Below the pieces are notes generated by a model that was not told the DNA's origin, did no database searches, and saw nothing but the letters and a program-made list of their open reading frames with translations. This document shows, in pieces, positions 1 to 10,419 of a stretch of 64,000 nt of DNA. The DNA comes from Tipula vernalis (Eukaryota; Arthropoda; Insecta; Diptera; Tipulidae). Location: the NCBI GenBank assembly GCA_958295665.1, contig OY282558.1:186164015-186228014 (forward strand). Reading direction: 5' to 3'. The number at the start of each line of letters is the position of its first letter. Positions within the stretch are counted from its first letter, which is position 1. Made by a program: the position numbers and the translations under genes.

Positions 1-121
1 CGTCGACATAAATCAGAAGAAATGACCATTCGCCGTTTTTCTTTAGTGAGTACAAGCATTGATCTGCTTTGCTTTGATGAAAACCCGCATCGATCAATAC
101 TTCATGAATAGCGTCATTCCA
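1..121 (-). pseudogene. copia #1 RT palm fragment, cut by the window edge
   Basis: Minus-strand translation starts WNDAIHEVLIDAGF, continues with SKADQCLYSLKK and ends LLIYVD at the window edge. This is the RT segment that normally follows GLKQAA, which now lies on the other strand at 1355-1364. It fixes the second inversion breakpoint near 121. Confidence 0.8.
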
Positions 122-1366
122 TGAAAATAAAGGAGTACGAAGCATTGGTAAAAAATAAATTCTCTACGAGACCAAAAGTTATACGGTCCGATCGAGGAGG
201 AGAGTACACCGGAAAGAACGTTGTTGATCTTTTGAAACATGAAGGAATTCAGATTCAGTATACAACTCCATAAACGCCGCAGCAGAATGGTGTTGCTGAG
301 AGAAAAAATCGTACGCTCATCGAGATGGCGCGTTGTTTGCTGTTGGACGCAAATTTACCGAAAATATTTTGGGCAGAAGCAGTAAATACGGCAAATTATG
401 TTCAAAACCGTTTGCCATGCAGAGCGATCGAAAAGACACCATATGAGGCGTGAAATCAGCGGAAACCAGGTAATAAACATTTTTCAATTTTTGGTTCTAA
501 ATGTTTTGTTCATGTGCCATCAGAGAAACGACGAAAATTGGATGATACCAGCGCACCGATGATTTTTGTTGGTTATGACGAAAATTCAAAGGGATTCAGA
601 TGCTTAGATCCAGTCAAAAATAAGTTGGTGATCAGTCGCGACGTGCGTTTTACGGTAAAATCAGCGAGTGAAATCAGCGTTGATTTATCATCAAGTGATG
701 CGAATGTCGAATCAAGTATAATCGGTATCGATATGAATAAGTCAACTGAAATTGATCCAAATGTACGTGACAACGTGATGAGCGATACTGTGACGACAGA
801 AAATAATGCGGGTGTGCGCAACAACATTGGTGATGCAGTGTCGAATGTCGAATTCAAATCTTTCGCTGAAGGCTTACATCGTATTTTCATTGACGAAAAC
901 AACGGAGTCATTCCCATTCATGAGACATCAGTGCACCGCATTTCACAGCGTGTAAAAAAGGGTGTGCCACCACGACGATTGATCGACGAAATCGAAATGG
1001 TCTATAAAGTCGTCGAGCCGAAAAGTCTATCGGAGGCATTGTCCAGTGAGCATAAAGAACAATGGATTCGCGCAATGAAAAATGAAATAGATTCATTAAA
1101 GTGATATAAAACATGGCAATTGTGCGAATTACGATTATGATCAAGTGTTTGCTCCTGTTGCTCGACAAACAACATTCAAAACGTTTTTATCGATTGCATC
1201 GAAAGAAAAACTCATTGTGCGACATATTGATGCCAAAACGGCGTTTTTAAATGGGAAATTGAATGAAACGATCTACATGAAACAGCCGCCGGGATTTCAG
1301 GAGAATAGTGAACTCGTTTGTTTGTTGAAAAAAGGTCTATACGGTCTAAAACAAGCGGCGAAATTT
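122..1366 (+). pseudogene. Inverted block of copia #1: integrase core to RT N-terminus
   Basis: The plus-strand reading contains RSDRGGEYTGKN (integrase catalytic Asp), a premature stop, PQQNGVAERKNRTLIEMARC with the catalytic Glu, the integrase C-terminal region (GYDENSKGFRCLDP), an acidic linker, and the RT start (DAKTAFLNGKLNETIYMKQPPGF, then KKGLYGLKQAA). In the parent element this lies between the blocks now at 1367-2467 and 1-121, both on the opposite strand. A stop at 1102 and a frame change near 1105-1145 also disrupt it. Confidence 0.82.
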
Positions 1367-2467
1367 TTGGTGATTTATTTTTTAGCAAATAAATCACTGT
1401 ATAGCGCGAATAATCATATATGAATACGAGTACGTACCGCTTACCGCTCGGAGAAACTGTTTGCATTGGTCCGCAAATGTCAGTATGTATAAGATCAAAT
1501 GGAGCTGTAGATTTTGTAAATGATTGCTTTGGAAACGGCAAACGTGTTGTTTTTCGCTTGAGACACACTTCGCATTTAACCTTGATGCCACAATCGATAA
1601 TTTGCATGCCGTCAACTAATCCTTTCGAATACATTTGCTTGATTGCATCTGGATCGCGATGGCCAAAATTGCAATGCCAGTAATGAATGCAATTTTCTTT
1701 ATGTTCGCGTACCGCATACACTTTGTTCGGCTGACGCAATTTAAACAAATTCGGTTGAGCGTCTGCTACTGCCACTTGTTTGTCTCCGAATTTAATTTCA
1801 CACGTTTCAGAATTCGGAATGAAATTCACTGCATAGCTGGCCGTAGTTTTTAATGCCGAATCTGTATTTTCGTTAGGTTCCACCTCTTTTCGACGTTGAT
1901 ACTCAATAATTAATTTCGATTGAACCAACGAAAATGTGACATCTGCCTCTGGTCGTGCCTCTAGTGCAACAATTAAATTATCGTAACTGTGCGGTAAACT
2001 GCTTACGATAACACCAACATGCCATGTATTTGACAATTGCTTTTCGCCCAAATCACTTAATTTCTGGAACAAATTCGTGAGTTCATTCAAATGCTCTTCG
2101 ACGTTTCCATCTTCACTCATTTTTAAACCACAAATACATCGAATTATGCTCATTTTATTTGTCATTGAGTCTTTCTCATGAAATGTTTTTAATGCCGTCC
2201 ATGTATCTTTTGCCGTGGTTTTTTTCGAATGTAGCACAATTGGCTGTCTTCGACCGACAAACCAATCCACGCCCGAGTCTGATCATCGCGAATTTGCCAA
2301 TTGTTGATTGCTTCCGCATTGGCATTATCTTCCGTTGGTTCTGATTTTCTTTCATTTAAAACACTCCACAATTTTTCTTTCTTAAGCAATAGATCTATTT
2401 TATACTTTCACATAAAATAATTGTCGTTGTTCAATTTTGTTATAAACGCTTTATTTGAGTCCGCCAT
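1367..2467 (-). pseudogene. copia #1 gag and integrase N-terminal half
   Basis: Gag starts at the ATG at 2467 (MADSNKAFITKLNNDNYF) and runs through the gag core (ETLKTFHEKDS-type region, SSLPHSYDNLIVALEARPE). A frame shift near 2240-2270 separates the first 80 or so residues from the rest. The sequence then jumps straight into the gag-pre-integrase zinc finger (HYWHCNFGHRDP...CEVCLKRK) and the integrase start (DLIHTDICGPM, VFIYDYSRY). The zinc knuckle and the protease are therefore deleted. It ends at the inversion breakpoint after YLLKNKS. It is dead as a gene but well preserved between the lesions. Confidence 0.82.
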
Positions 2468-2553
2468 CTTAACTTTATTCACTCGTTCTTTTTTTCCGCA
2501 TAAACTGTTCTTTATACTTCTTTTATTTAAATTTAATGTCGCTTGTTCAATAT

Positions 2554-2567
2554 CTGGGCCTTTAACC
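2554..2567 (-). promoter_or_regulatory. Primer-binding site of copia #1 (internal initiator tRNA-Met type)
   Basis: The minus strand reads GGTTAAAGGCCCAG, two mismatches from GGTTATGGGCCCAG, the copia primer-binding site that pairs with an internal fragment of initiator tRNA-Met. The second copia element in this window has the exact form at 5387-5400. Confidence 0.65.
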
Positions 2568-2807
2568 TGTTCGAATACACGAGTCCTTATGTGCATCCAC
2601 TTAGCCAAACAGAGTACTTAATGCTGAACAAAGCAAACCACCGTAATCGGAAATAAAATAAAAGAAACTTTTGTCTTGCGAGAGACCATTTATGTTCTTT
2701 AATATTCACAAAAAGACTAAACTCTAATACATAAAAACAAGAGAGAGAAAAATAAAATGCAAAAATAAAACGCCTACTTCACCTCAATCGATTCTGGACT
2801 GTCAACA
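2568..2807 (-). repeat. 5' LTR of copia #1
   Basis: Read on the minus strand this 240-bp segment begins TGTTGAC and ends GAACA, the TG...CA ends expected of an LTR. It directly abuts the primer-binding site. The partner LTR is outside the window, so the left boundary is inferred from the TGTTG start typical of copia elements. Confidence 0.6.
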
Positions 2808-3800
2808 AATAATTCAAAATGTCCATATAACTTATTTCAACACATATACATAAACATACATTGAAGTATAAATAAATTCAGTTAATAGAAATTTTAAAAT
2901 ATTAATTTGGAGCCACCATGTTTGTTTAATATAGACTTGTAAAAACTAAATGTGTACAGCCGAGCAAGGCCGCGGGTATCGGCTATGTAGTTATAAAATA
3001 AAATTATAAATTTGTATATCGGCCTAAAAAACATTTTAGATGCACATATCAACGTAGAGGTATAGACAGTAGGACACATTATATTTGGAAATTTAAATTT
3101 CGCCACAAAAACTGAATTTCTTCTGAGTGTCTTGCAGTCGATTCGCCCAGTTCATTATGATATGCACGTTTTAAAAATGTATTTTTGATTTGTTTGTATT
3201 TTTGACGTCACCATTATTGAAATAAATACTGATTGAAATAATTAAAGTTGATAAAATATTTCTTTAAAGGCAAAAATTGATTTAATCGTAAAATAATCAA
3301 TCACTCAAAAAAAAGTTTAAATTGCACCTAAAACATTTTTAATTTGTAAATAAAATGAGAAATTTACTTTATTGATCGATTTAATCGTTAATCCGATTGA
3401 ATTTGAATCTACCTTCTCTTGAATAAGTTTGAATACTACACAGAGTTTATTTAGCATTTGGCAAAGTGTAACAGCATTCACATGGTGATTAAAAACAAAT
3501 TGTCAGGGAACTGCCCAAATGATTATACAATGTCAAACTCGCTTATATGTATACGTACTTTCAAATGGCTTTAGTGAACCGCATTAGACAGTGTTCGTTG
3601 ACTTTTCCTTCTCGTAGTGTACTTCAAAAAGATGCCTAAAACAAGACGAACAACGGACAGTGATTTCAAACTAACAATTCGTAATAACTTGAACAAAACA
3701 TAAAGCCGGTCTACTATTAAAGACAGTTAACTAATTTATGGAAATCGTGTTGCTTCAGTGTGAAAATCAAGTGAATGGATATATAAAGTAGGGTTAACAG
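2808..3800. other. AT-rich non-coding stretch with a possible Tc1 transposase scrap
   Basis: No gene is supported here. At 3631-3790 a plus-strand reading MPKTRRTTDSDFKLTIRNN and later degenerate codons resemble the N-terminal helix-turn-helix of Tc1-like transposases. It is short, broken by stops and weak. The rest is AT-rich without clear structure. Confidence 0.3.
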
Positions 3801-3829
3801 GTTAGCTACGATTGTACGACTATACACTC

Positions 3830-4230
3830 CGGGAGACTCCGGGAATACCAGCCAAAAACATTTCAGTCAAAACCAAAAAGGAGTTTCAGTCAAAAATTAA
3901 AAGGCAACTCAGTCAAAATAGTTTTACACTGAAACGCCTTCTAAAACCTAAAAAACCATTCAGTCAAAACTTTTTGGACAGGAATTCTTTTTGGATATGT
4001 GACTGATATACGTTTTGAAAAGCAGATTCTGTCAAACAACTTAAAAGGAATTCCAGGCAAAATTGTTCCCGGGGAATACAATCAAAAAGAATTTAGTCAA
4101 AAACCGAAAGGAGTTTCAGTCTAAGAAAAGGTGTTTTGGTCAGAAAACAGTTTGAAGGAAATGCCCTTTGCGCATTTGGACTGAACAACCTTCTTGGAAG
4201 GTAGTTTAGTCACAAATTTTTGGGCTGGAA
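3830..4230 (+). repeat. Degenerate minisatellite built on an AGTCAAAA-type motif
   Basis: The motif CAGTCAAAA with variants (TCAGTCAAAACC, TTTAGTCAAAAACC, GGAGTTTCAGTC) recurs every 25-35 bases, alternating with AAAAGGAATTCC-like spacers. Units are diverged and of irregular length. This looks like an old tandem repeat rather than coding sequence, although short ORFs run through it. Confidence 0.5.
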
Positions 4231-4378
4231 TACTTGATAATGCTGATAAAACTGGTCTTGCTAAGTTTTCTATCATAAGAATTTCTTCAAGGATGTGCAT
4301 TGTTAATGATTTTGACAGTGGAAGACAACTTAAAAAATCTGCATTACTGATTTTATTTGCAGCGCGATGAATTATCTA

Positions 4379-4680
4379 CTAATCGTATGCCATCAGGGAA
4401 ATTCTTCTTCTAAGCATTTGAGATGACGTTACAGTTGAAATCGGCTTATGTGGATTGGACAATCCCAATAACGGTCGGTGGTCAGTGATTATTTTAAAAT
4501 GTCTTCCGTAGACAAACTCATGTAATTTTTTTACCCCTGTAATAATTCCGTTCACTTTTCGACGGTATTCTTGAATAAAATGAAATAGGTTTGTCACTTC
4601 CATCTTCCATTAGATGACATAACACAGCACCAAGACCATATGGCGAAGCGTATGTGTGCCTGTTTTGCCCGTTGTGAAGT
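4379..4680 (-). pseudogene. Ty3/gypsy RNase H fragment
   Basis: Minus-strand reading around 4660-4605 gives ASPYGLGAVLCHLMEDGSDKP, the RT/RNase H junction of Ty3/gypsy elements. After a frame change, 4530-4400 gives KKLHEFVYGRHFKIITDHRPLLGL, the RNase H segment containing the conserved TDHRPL. Only about 300 bases survive. No LTR or integrase is seen next to it. Confidence 0.75.
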
Positions 4681-4689
4681 TAGAAAAAA

Positions 4690-5214
4690 TCTTGGCGTGA
4701 TAGAGAAATGTTGATGTCAGATTTGCGGTAAGGGATTTAATCACTCGGTTCACTGGTTTGGAAACAAACGGTTTATCCGCTTAACCTCTAGCTCAACACA
4801 GATTCAAAAACACAACACTAATTAATTCGACAGTGTTCACCTCGTTCACACCAACCGAAATACTGTAATAGGATCAGTTGAGAAATATCAGTTGAACTTA
4901 ATCTCGAACTACCTCGAATTTTCTTTCTTACTTATTTTCAAACATTCTATGATTTTGTTCAATCGAACACGATATTGCATAGTGCTTCCACTTTGACTCA
5001 CTCGTCTGAATTTAAGCGTGTCGTACGCCCACCCCCAAGGGTCACCACAAATTACAAAAAAAAAAATCAAGAATCAAAAATCAGCAGTTCATTTACGTTA
5101 CAATTAATTTAAAGGAAAAAAAAAAATTACAGTTTGCTTTTTGTATTCAGTACCTTACGGCCCGTCCAATCGCACAGCAATCATCTCAATAACAATCGTT
5201 GCCCTGCCCCAACG
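4690..5214. other. Non-coding stretch before copia #2
   Basis: No gene or clear repeat is recognised. A-runs at 5057 and 5117 and the GC-rich CCCACCCCCAAGGGTCACC near 5028 may be remnants of the adjacent gypsy element, but nothing confirms this. Confidence 0.3.
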
Positions 5215-5219
5215 GGCGG
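5215..5219 (+). repeat. Target-site duplication of copia #2 (left copy)
   Basis: GGCGG is immediately followed by the LTR start TGTTGTGTG. The matching GGCGG is at 10889-10893, directly after the 3' LTR. Five bases is the copia norm. Confidence 0.8.
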
Positions 5220-5386
5220 TGTTGTGTGTAAGCATTCCCTTATATATAATCTTCACATGTTGGTTTGTTCGGTAGTATGTACTCACCTTACTAATACCCA
5301 AATGTATAATAATCTGTCAAGACTGAAATGAATAAAATGTGTCGCAGTTCATCGTGTGCGTTCGTAGTAAATAATGTGCGTTTATA
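5220..5386 (+). repeat. 5' LTR of copia #2, internally deleted
   Basis: It begins TGTTGTGTGTAAGC and shares this and the following sequence with the 3' LTR. Compared with the 3' LTR (10420-10888) it lacks about 265 bases after AATCTGTCAA, including TATA-like sequences and a hairpin, and a further 35-40 bases after TTCGTAGTAAA. It is 167 bp against 469 bp. The missing part probably held the promoter, so transcription from this copy is unlikely. Confidence 0.85.
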
Positions 5387-5400
5387 GGTTATGGGCCCAG
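5387..5400 (+). promoter_or_regulatory. Primer-binding site of copia #2
   Basis: GGTTATGGGCCCAG, immediately after the LTR, is the known copia-type site complementary to an internal part of initiator tRNA-Met. It primes minus-strand cDNA synthesis. Confidence 0.88.
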
Positions 5401-5478
5401 GCTCATGTTTTAAAAAAGCACGTTTTTTTTCTAAAAAAAAAAAAAAAGTTTAGTTATAAAACCAGTTATTTTTAAAAA

Positions 5479-6330
5479 ATGGCCAAAAGTCAATCATCAT
5501 TGACTGGAATACCAATAGAAAGGTTAAAAGGTCGTGAAAATTATTCTACATGGAAAATAGCAGTGAATGCATTTTTGGATTTGGATGATTTGTGGACAAA
5601 TGTTGTGGAAATAACTAATTAATGTGGCCGAGTTTGATGGCGAAAAGGATAGAAAAGCACGAAACAAATTAAAATTGTGTATTGATCCGGAATGTTATTC
5701 CCATATCCAGCACCCTTATTCTGTAAAAAATAAGATAATATGTAAACGTGAAAACGGGTAAACTTTGTGATTTTTTATTAAAATAACATTAAATTGTTTT
5801 TCGATTCTCTTTTCGTTCACTGTTTATCACGTGTAAACATTATCTTATTTTTTATAGAATAAGGCTGCAGGATGCTAAGTCCGCGGCTGAATTTTGGAAA
5901 AATCTCGCTGATGCATATGAAGATAGTGGTTTAGCGAGACGAGTCGGACTGCTGCGAAGGTTAATTACAATATCGTTGGCAAATTCTAAGTCTATGGATA
6001 TGTAAATGAAATAATTACGATAGCACATCAATTAAATGGAGTCGGTTTGAAAGTTCCGGATGAATGGACTAGAGTCCTGTAACTGGCCGATTTGCCTGAA
6101 ACGTATAGACCAATCATTATGGCACTAGAGAACTCTGGCATGAAAATTACGGGAGATTCTGTTAAAACAAAATTATTGCAGGGAAACGTTCCTTACTCTG
6201 AAAACACAGCTTTAATGAGTCCCGATAACACTAGCAGATGAAAGAAACCAATGACATGCTGGAATTGTGGTAAACCGCAGCAGGCATATTGCTCGAAATT
6301 GTCGAAATAAACAACAGGGTAACCTAAAAC
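5479..6330 (+). pseudogene. copia #2 gag
   Basis: The ATG at 5479 opens MAKSQSSLTGIPIERLKGRE, a typical copia gag start that continues with NYSTWKIAVNAFL. A stop and frame change follow at about 5620. Further gag segments are at 5630-5710 (KLCIDPECYSHIQ) and, after a MITE, 5871-6210 (DAKSAAEFWKNL, ADLPETYRPIIMALE). A degenerate zinc knuckle, CWNCGKP then YCSK, lies near 6258-6300 and lacks the normal spacing and histidine. At least four stops occur. Confidence 0.82.
5711..5867 (+). mobile_element. 157-bp MITE inserted in copia #2 gag
   Basis: The ends form a terminal inverted repeat: CACCCTTATTCT...AAAAAATAAGATAAT on the left, and ATTATCTTATTTTTTATAGAATAAGGCTG on the right in inverse. About 35 of the first 40 bases pair. 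It is flanked by CAG on both sides (5708-5710, 5868-5870). Deleting it with one CAG gives a continuous gag reading (HIQ then DAKSAAEFW). It has no coding capacity. A 3-bp duplication with CA-starting ends suggests a CACTA-like or Harbinger-like origin, unresolved. Confidence 0.78.
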
Positions 6331-6389
6331 ACACGTACAAAAATCAGGTGATGCTTTATGTACCGTATTGTCGACAATGCAAAAGAGAA

Positions 6390-7860
6390 ATGACAATAGC
6401 TGGTTTTTCGATAGTGCTGCTACCACACACATGAGTAATAATAGTGAGTTATTTACCAGCAAGGAAAATAGTACTGGCAATGTAATAGCAGCAGACGGTA
6501 ATGTAATGAAAATTATCGGGTAAGGAAATGTGACATTAGAACCAGAAAGTCCTTGTGATAGTTCCACAGTAGCATTAACAAACGTACTTCGACAATGCAG
6601 GTGTCAAGGTAATAAATGGTGATGTAATTGTTAAAGGTCATGTAATAGTCACTGGTAAACATACCAATGATTTATTTATGTTAAATGAAGCAACTGTAAA
6701 ACATAAAGTATTTGCAGTCGGTAAAAATGCATCGTTTGATTTATGGCATAAAAGAATGGGGCATTTGAATTCAAGAAGTTCATTAAAACTGCAACGGGAT
6801 TTATCGGTAGGCATCGAATTTAAGGACAAGCGGCAAAGTGATTGTAAAGTGTGTTCCATTGGCAAACAAACTCGTGAAAGTTTTAACAAATCAGGATCCC
6901 GAGCTAATGAATTGCTCGATCTTGTACATTCGGATATTTGCGGTCCTATGGCAGATTCATCATTGGGTGGTGCTAGATATTTCTTGACTTTCATCGACGA
7001 CAAATCAAGAAAGATTTTTGTATATTTTTTAAAATCAAAAGCAGCTAGTGAAATAATAAACAAATTCACTGAATTTCTAAATGAAGCCAAACGTCAAACC
7101 GAGAGGAAGATAAAAATTAATCCTACGTTCCGATAATGGAAATGAGTATACAAATAATCAGTTCCAAGAATTGTTGAAGCAAAAAGGGATAATACATCAA
7201 ACCTCGAGTGTATACACACCAGAACAGAATGGCCTAGCCGAATGAAACAACCGATCAATTGTGGAAAAGCAAGGTGCATACTAAATGATGCGCAACTTAA
7301 AAAAAAATGTTGGGCTGAAGCAGTTAATTACGCGGTCTACCTATTAAATCGATCACCGTCAGCAGGAACTGATATGACGCCGGAACAGGCGTGGACTGGC
7401 AAGTTACCAGACTTATCGCATGTCAAATTGTTTGGAACGGTGGCTATTGTGAATGTTCCTGATCAACGTAGAGAAAAATAGGATGAAAAATCACACGAAT
7501 ATATCCTAGTTGGATATGATAATAAGACGAAAGGCTATCACCTCTACGATGTAGATAAAGATATCGTAATTAAAATTTGTAATGTGGTGTTTATCGATGA
7601 GGGTAAAGTTACAAAACGAGAAGAACAACTGCTTGATCACAGTGTTCTATATATCTAAAGCAATCTCGAGGAGTTTGAGGTTGTTAATCTCAAGGAAAAC
7701 TTAAATGTTGATGAAGCAGATCAGGTTCCAATTGTAGATGCGACGCAACTGTTGAAACGGAGCGACAGAAATCGGCGATTACCAACAGCCCTAAAAGATT
7801 TTGAATTGGAGCAACATTCACAGTTCGCTGCCATCACGGAACCCCATCCTATTTAAATAA
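6390..7860 (+). pseudogene. copia #2 protease and integrase
   Basis: The aspartic protease motif WFFDSAATTHMS lies at about 6400-6435. The gag-pre-integrase zinc finger (WHKRMGHLN...CKVCSIGK) starts at about 6740 and the integrase opens with DLVHSDICGPM. A frameshift at about 7120-7135 separates it from DNGNEYTNNQF. Next come PEQNGLAE then a stop, CWAEAVNYAVYLLNRSP, and the C-terminal GYDNKTKGYHLYDVDKD region. Several stops (about 7243, 7480, 7657) interrupt the frame. It resembles the integrase of copia #1 but is clearly diverged. Confidence 0.85.
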
Positions 7861-8370
7861 ACCAGTTGTAAATATCCAACAAGAGTCGAAACATAACGTT
7901 GAGGGGTGCCCGCTAGTGGGTAAGTATCCTGAATATTTATTTAAAGAAGGAAATACTTGTAGAATTTCTTCGCAGCTATTTTTGTAAGATCCTGATACAC
8001 CCGAGGAAGCGTTATCCAGGGCAGATGCTGATCAGTAGACACTCGCAATGGAAGCTGAGATTCAGGCATTGCATAAAAATGGAACATGAGAATTACAGGA
8101 TCTGCCGAAAAATCGCAAAGCCATTAATTGTTAATGGGTTTTTCAAACAAAGAGAGATCCCGCCGGCGTCATCGATCGCTATAAGGCAAGGCTAGTCATA
8201 AAAGGTCATTTGCAACGAAAGGGGCTGGATTATGACGAAACGTATTCACCAGTGGTTCGTCACAGTTCATTGCGATACCTTTTTGCATTTGCAGTTCAAA
8301 ATGACATGAAAGTTGAGCAAATGGACGCAGTTTCAGCGTATTTGCAAGGAAACTTGAGCGAAGAGATATA

Positions 8371-9234
8371 CTACCTTGATCAACAAGTTCTCGGAATAAC
8401 CACCGTGTGGTGCTCCCATCGTTCCGATTTGAGTTCTGTTTTTTTGTTAAGTTGGTACATCTGTTGTTGATATTCCCTCTAAATCTTAGCGTCATAGCTT
8501 GATATTTGCAAAAGTTACGTAGTCAAGAGTACATCTCTGTATGTGTTGGCGATTATTTACAATTTTAGAAATTATTTACAATTTTAGACATGATTTGCGA
8601 GGCTGAATCCGATCCCACATTCATCAAAAGGATCATTACTGGAGACGAGACGTGGGTTTATGAGTACGACACGCAATCCAGACATCAGGCAAGTGAATGG
8701 CGTTCACTAAAAAAAAACCACGTCGTTTTCAGTTAAAAAAGAAGGCAATGCTCACGGTTTTCATGGATTACAACGGTGTAGTGCATCATGAATTTTTGCC
8801 AGAAGGCCAGACCGTAAACAAAGAGTATTATTTGGGCGTTATGAGACGTTTGCGTGAAGCAATTCGCCGGAAGAGACCGTCGCACAGTGCCATCATTATT
8901 CGTAATTTTTTGACGAAAAATGCAACAAATACCATCCAACAGCCACTGAATTCACCTGATTTGGCTCCCTGTGACTTCTTTCTGTTCAATCGAGTTAAAA
9001 AACCATTACGGGGAACGCGTTTCAGCAGCCGAGAGGAAATAATGGAAAAATCGCCAACACACACAGAGTAGATGTACTCTTGACTACGTAACTTTTGCAA
9101 ATGTCAAGCTATGATGCTAAGATCTAGAGGGAATATCAATAACAGATGTACCAACTTAACAAAAAACAGAACTCAAATCGGAACGATGGGAGCGCCACAC
9201 GGTGGTTATTCCGAGAACTTGTTGATCAAGGTAG
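8371..9234 (+). mobile_element. mariner-family element, 864 bp, with ~180-bp terminal inverted repeats
   Basis: Ends read CTACCTTGATCAACAAGTTC inward on both sides and sit in a TA duplication (8369-8370, 9235-9236). The inverted repeats extend to about 8552 and 9051, roughly 180 bp each with few mismatches, far longer than the usual 25-35 bp of mariner elements. Removing it with one TA restores the copia RT frame. Its centre holds a broken transposase. At 864 bp it is shorter than a complete 1.3-kb mariner, so internal sequence has been lost. Confidence 0.9.
8589..9071 (+). pseudogene. Truncated mariner transposase
   Basis: The reading from about 8589 gives MICEAESDP and ITGDETWVYEYD with the first catalytic Asp. 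A frameshift in the A-run at 8710 moves the frame to MLTVFMDYNGVVHHEFLPEG and NKEYYLGVMRRLREAIRRKRP. About 16 residues are then missing, including the HHDNAP motif with the second catalytic Asp. The sequence resumes SAIIIRNFLTKN and ends with SPDLAPCDFFLF, the third-Asp region. The helix-turn-helix N-terminal half is also absent. It cannot be catalytic. Confidence 0.88.
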
Positions 9235-10410
9235 TATATGGGGCAACCACCGTACTACGTAGACAAGCACAATCCAAATAAATATTGTCGGCTTCGTAAA
9301 GCTATATACGGTTTAAAACAAGGAGGTCGCGTTTGGAATAACGAACTTGACATAGTGTTGCGCAAAATTGGCCTTAGAAAGTCCAGCTATGATGCTTGTG
9401 TCTATTATAAGAATGTCGATAGTGGAATAATTATTGTTGCTGTATATGTCGACGATTTGCTATTGTTCTTTAATAACAAACAACTCGTAAATACACTAAA
9501 AAATCAGTTGCATCAAAAATTTAAGATGAAAGACCTAGGAAAGGTTAGTTTTTGTCTAGGCATGAGAGTGGAACAATCATCGTCTTCTATAACCCTTGAC
9601 CAAGAACACTATATTGATACAGTTTTGGCAAAATTTCAAATGAGTGATTGTAAACCAGCTCATATAGCCATGAATTCGAGTGAGGTGCTGTCAAAAGACC
9701 AGTTACATCAGAAGAAGTAAATGATATGAAGCGTATTCCATATCAAGAAGCCGTTGGATGTCTCATGTATCTTATCCAATGTACACGTCCAGATATATCG
9801 TACGCAGTAAACAAATTAAGTAGATTCAATATAAATCCAGGCCAGAAGCACTGGATTGCAGTGAAGCAAGTTTTACGTTATTTGAAGGCAACCAAATCAC
9901 ATCGATTAACGTTCTGCAAGTCAGCGGAATCAAAACTAGTTGGCTATGTAGATGCTGATTGGGCTGCAGATACAGACGATCGTAAATCAACAACGGCTTA
10001 CGTGTTTATTTTACAAGGTGGTGCTGTCTCCTGGAATTCGAAGAAGCAACTAGCAGTATCTCTCTCGTCATGTGAGGCGGATTACCAGTCATTGTCTGCT
10101 ATAACACAGGAAGCTCTATGGTGGAATGGTTTAATAAATGAACTTGGCATCGAACATCAAATGGACATTTTCTGCGATAACCAAAGTACCATACAACTTG
10201 CTAAAAATGAAGGATATAACCCTAGAACCAAACACATAGACGTTCGCCACAAATTCATACAGCAGGCCGTAGCAAATGGGAATATTAATGTAAATCATAT
10301 TAGCACAAGTGAGCAGATCGTAGACATACTTACGAAACCTCTCGACAAGTTTAGATTAATAAAGTTTCGTGATGCCATGGGAATTAGGAACGGTGCACAA
10401 TGTTCAGATT

Positions 10411-10419
10411 AAGGAGGAG
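10411..10419 (+). promoter_or_regulatory. Polypurine tract of copia #2
   Basis: AAGGAGGAG lies directly before the 3' LTR start and overlaps the end of the pol stop region. It is the expected plus-strand primer. Confidence 0.75.

Larger units (their letters stand above)
1..2807 (-). mobile_element. Ty1/copia retrotransposon #1, internally rearranged, 3' end off window
   Basis: On the minus strand this reads LTR, primer-binding site, gag, integrase N-terminal half, then a block in the wrong orientation, then the second half of reverse transcriptase ending in YVD at the window edge. The inverted block (about 122-1366, plus strand) encodes exactly the missing middle: integrase core, integrase C-terminus and the first part of RT up to GLYGLKQAA. 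The order of domains shows one element with an internal inversion, not two elements. Stops and frameshifts make it non-coding. RNase H and the 3' LTR would lie left of position 1. Copia assignment rests on the domain order (IN before RT) and the motifs. Confidence 0.88.
7960..10412 (+). pseudogene. copia #2 reverse transcriptase and RNase H, split by a mariner
   Basis: The first RT part is at 8090-8370 (KARLVIKGHLQRKGLDYDETY, SPVVRHSSLRY, VSAYLQGNLSEEIY). A mariner occupies 8371-9234. RT resumes at 9237 (MGQPPYYVDKHNP, AIYGLKQGGRVW) with the catalytic YVDDLLLF at about 9448. A one-base frameshift lies near 9710. The C-terminal part runs 9726-10412: CTRPDISYAVNKLSRF, then RNase H with VDADWAAD, SLSSCEADY and FCDNQSTIQLAKN, and ends KTKHIDVRHKFI...ILTKPLDKF. 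Stops at about 8035 and 8086 also disable it. Confidence 0.9.

Noticed and set aside
1212..2270. Single 352-codon ORF as an intact gag-integrase protein
   Set aside because: It skips the zinc knuckle and protease through a deletion, and its last ~60 codons read the inverted block antisense.
3830..4230. CRISPR-like array
   Set aside because: The AGTCAAAA repeats are irregular, diverged and in eukaryotic DNA; no conserved repeat-spacer structure.
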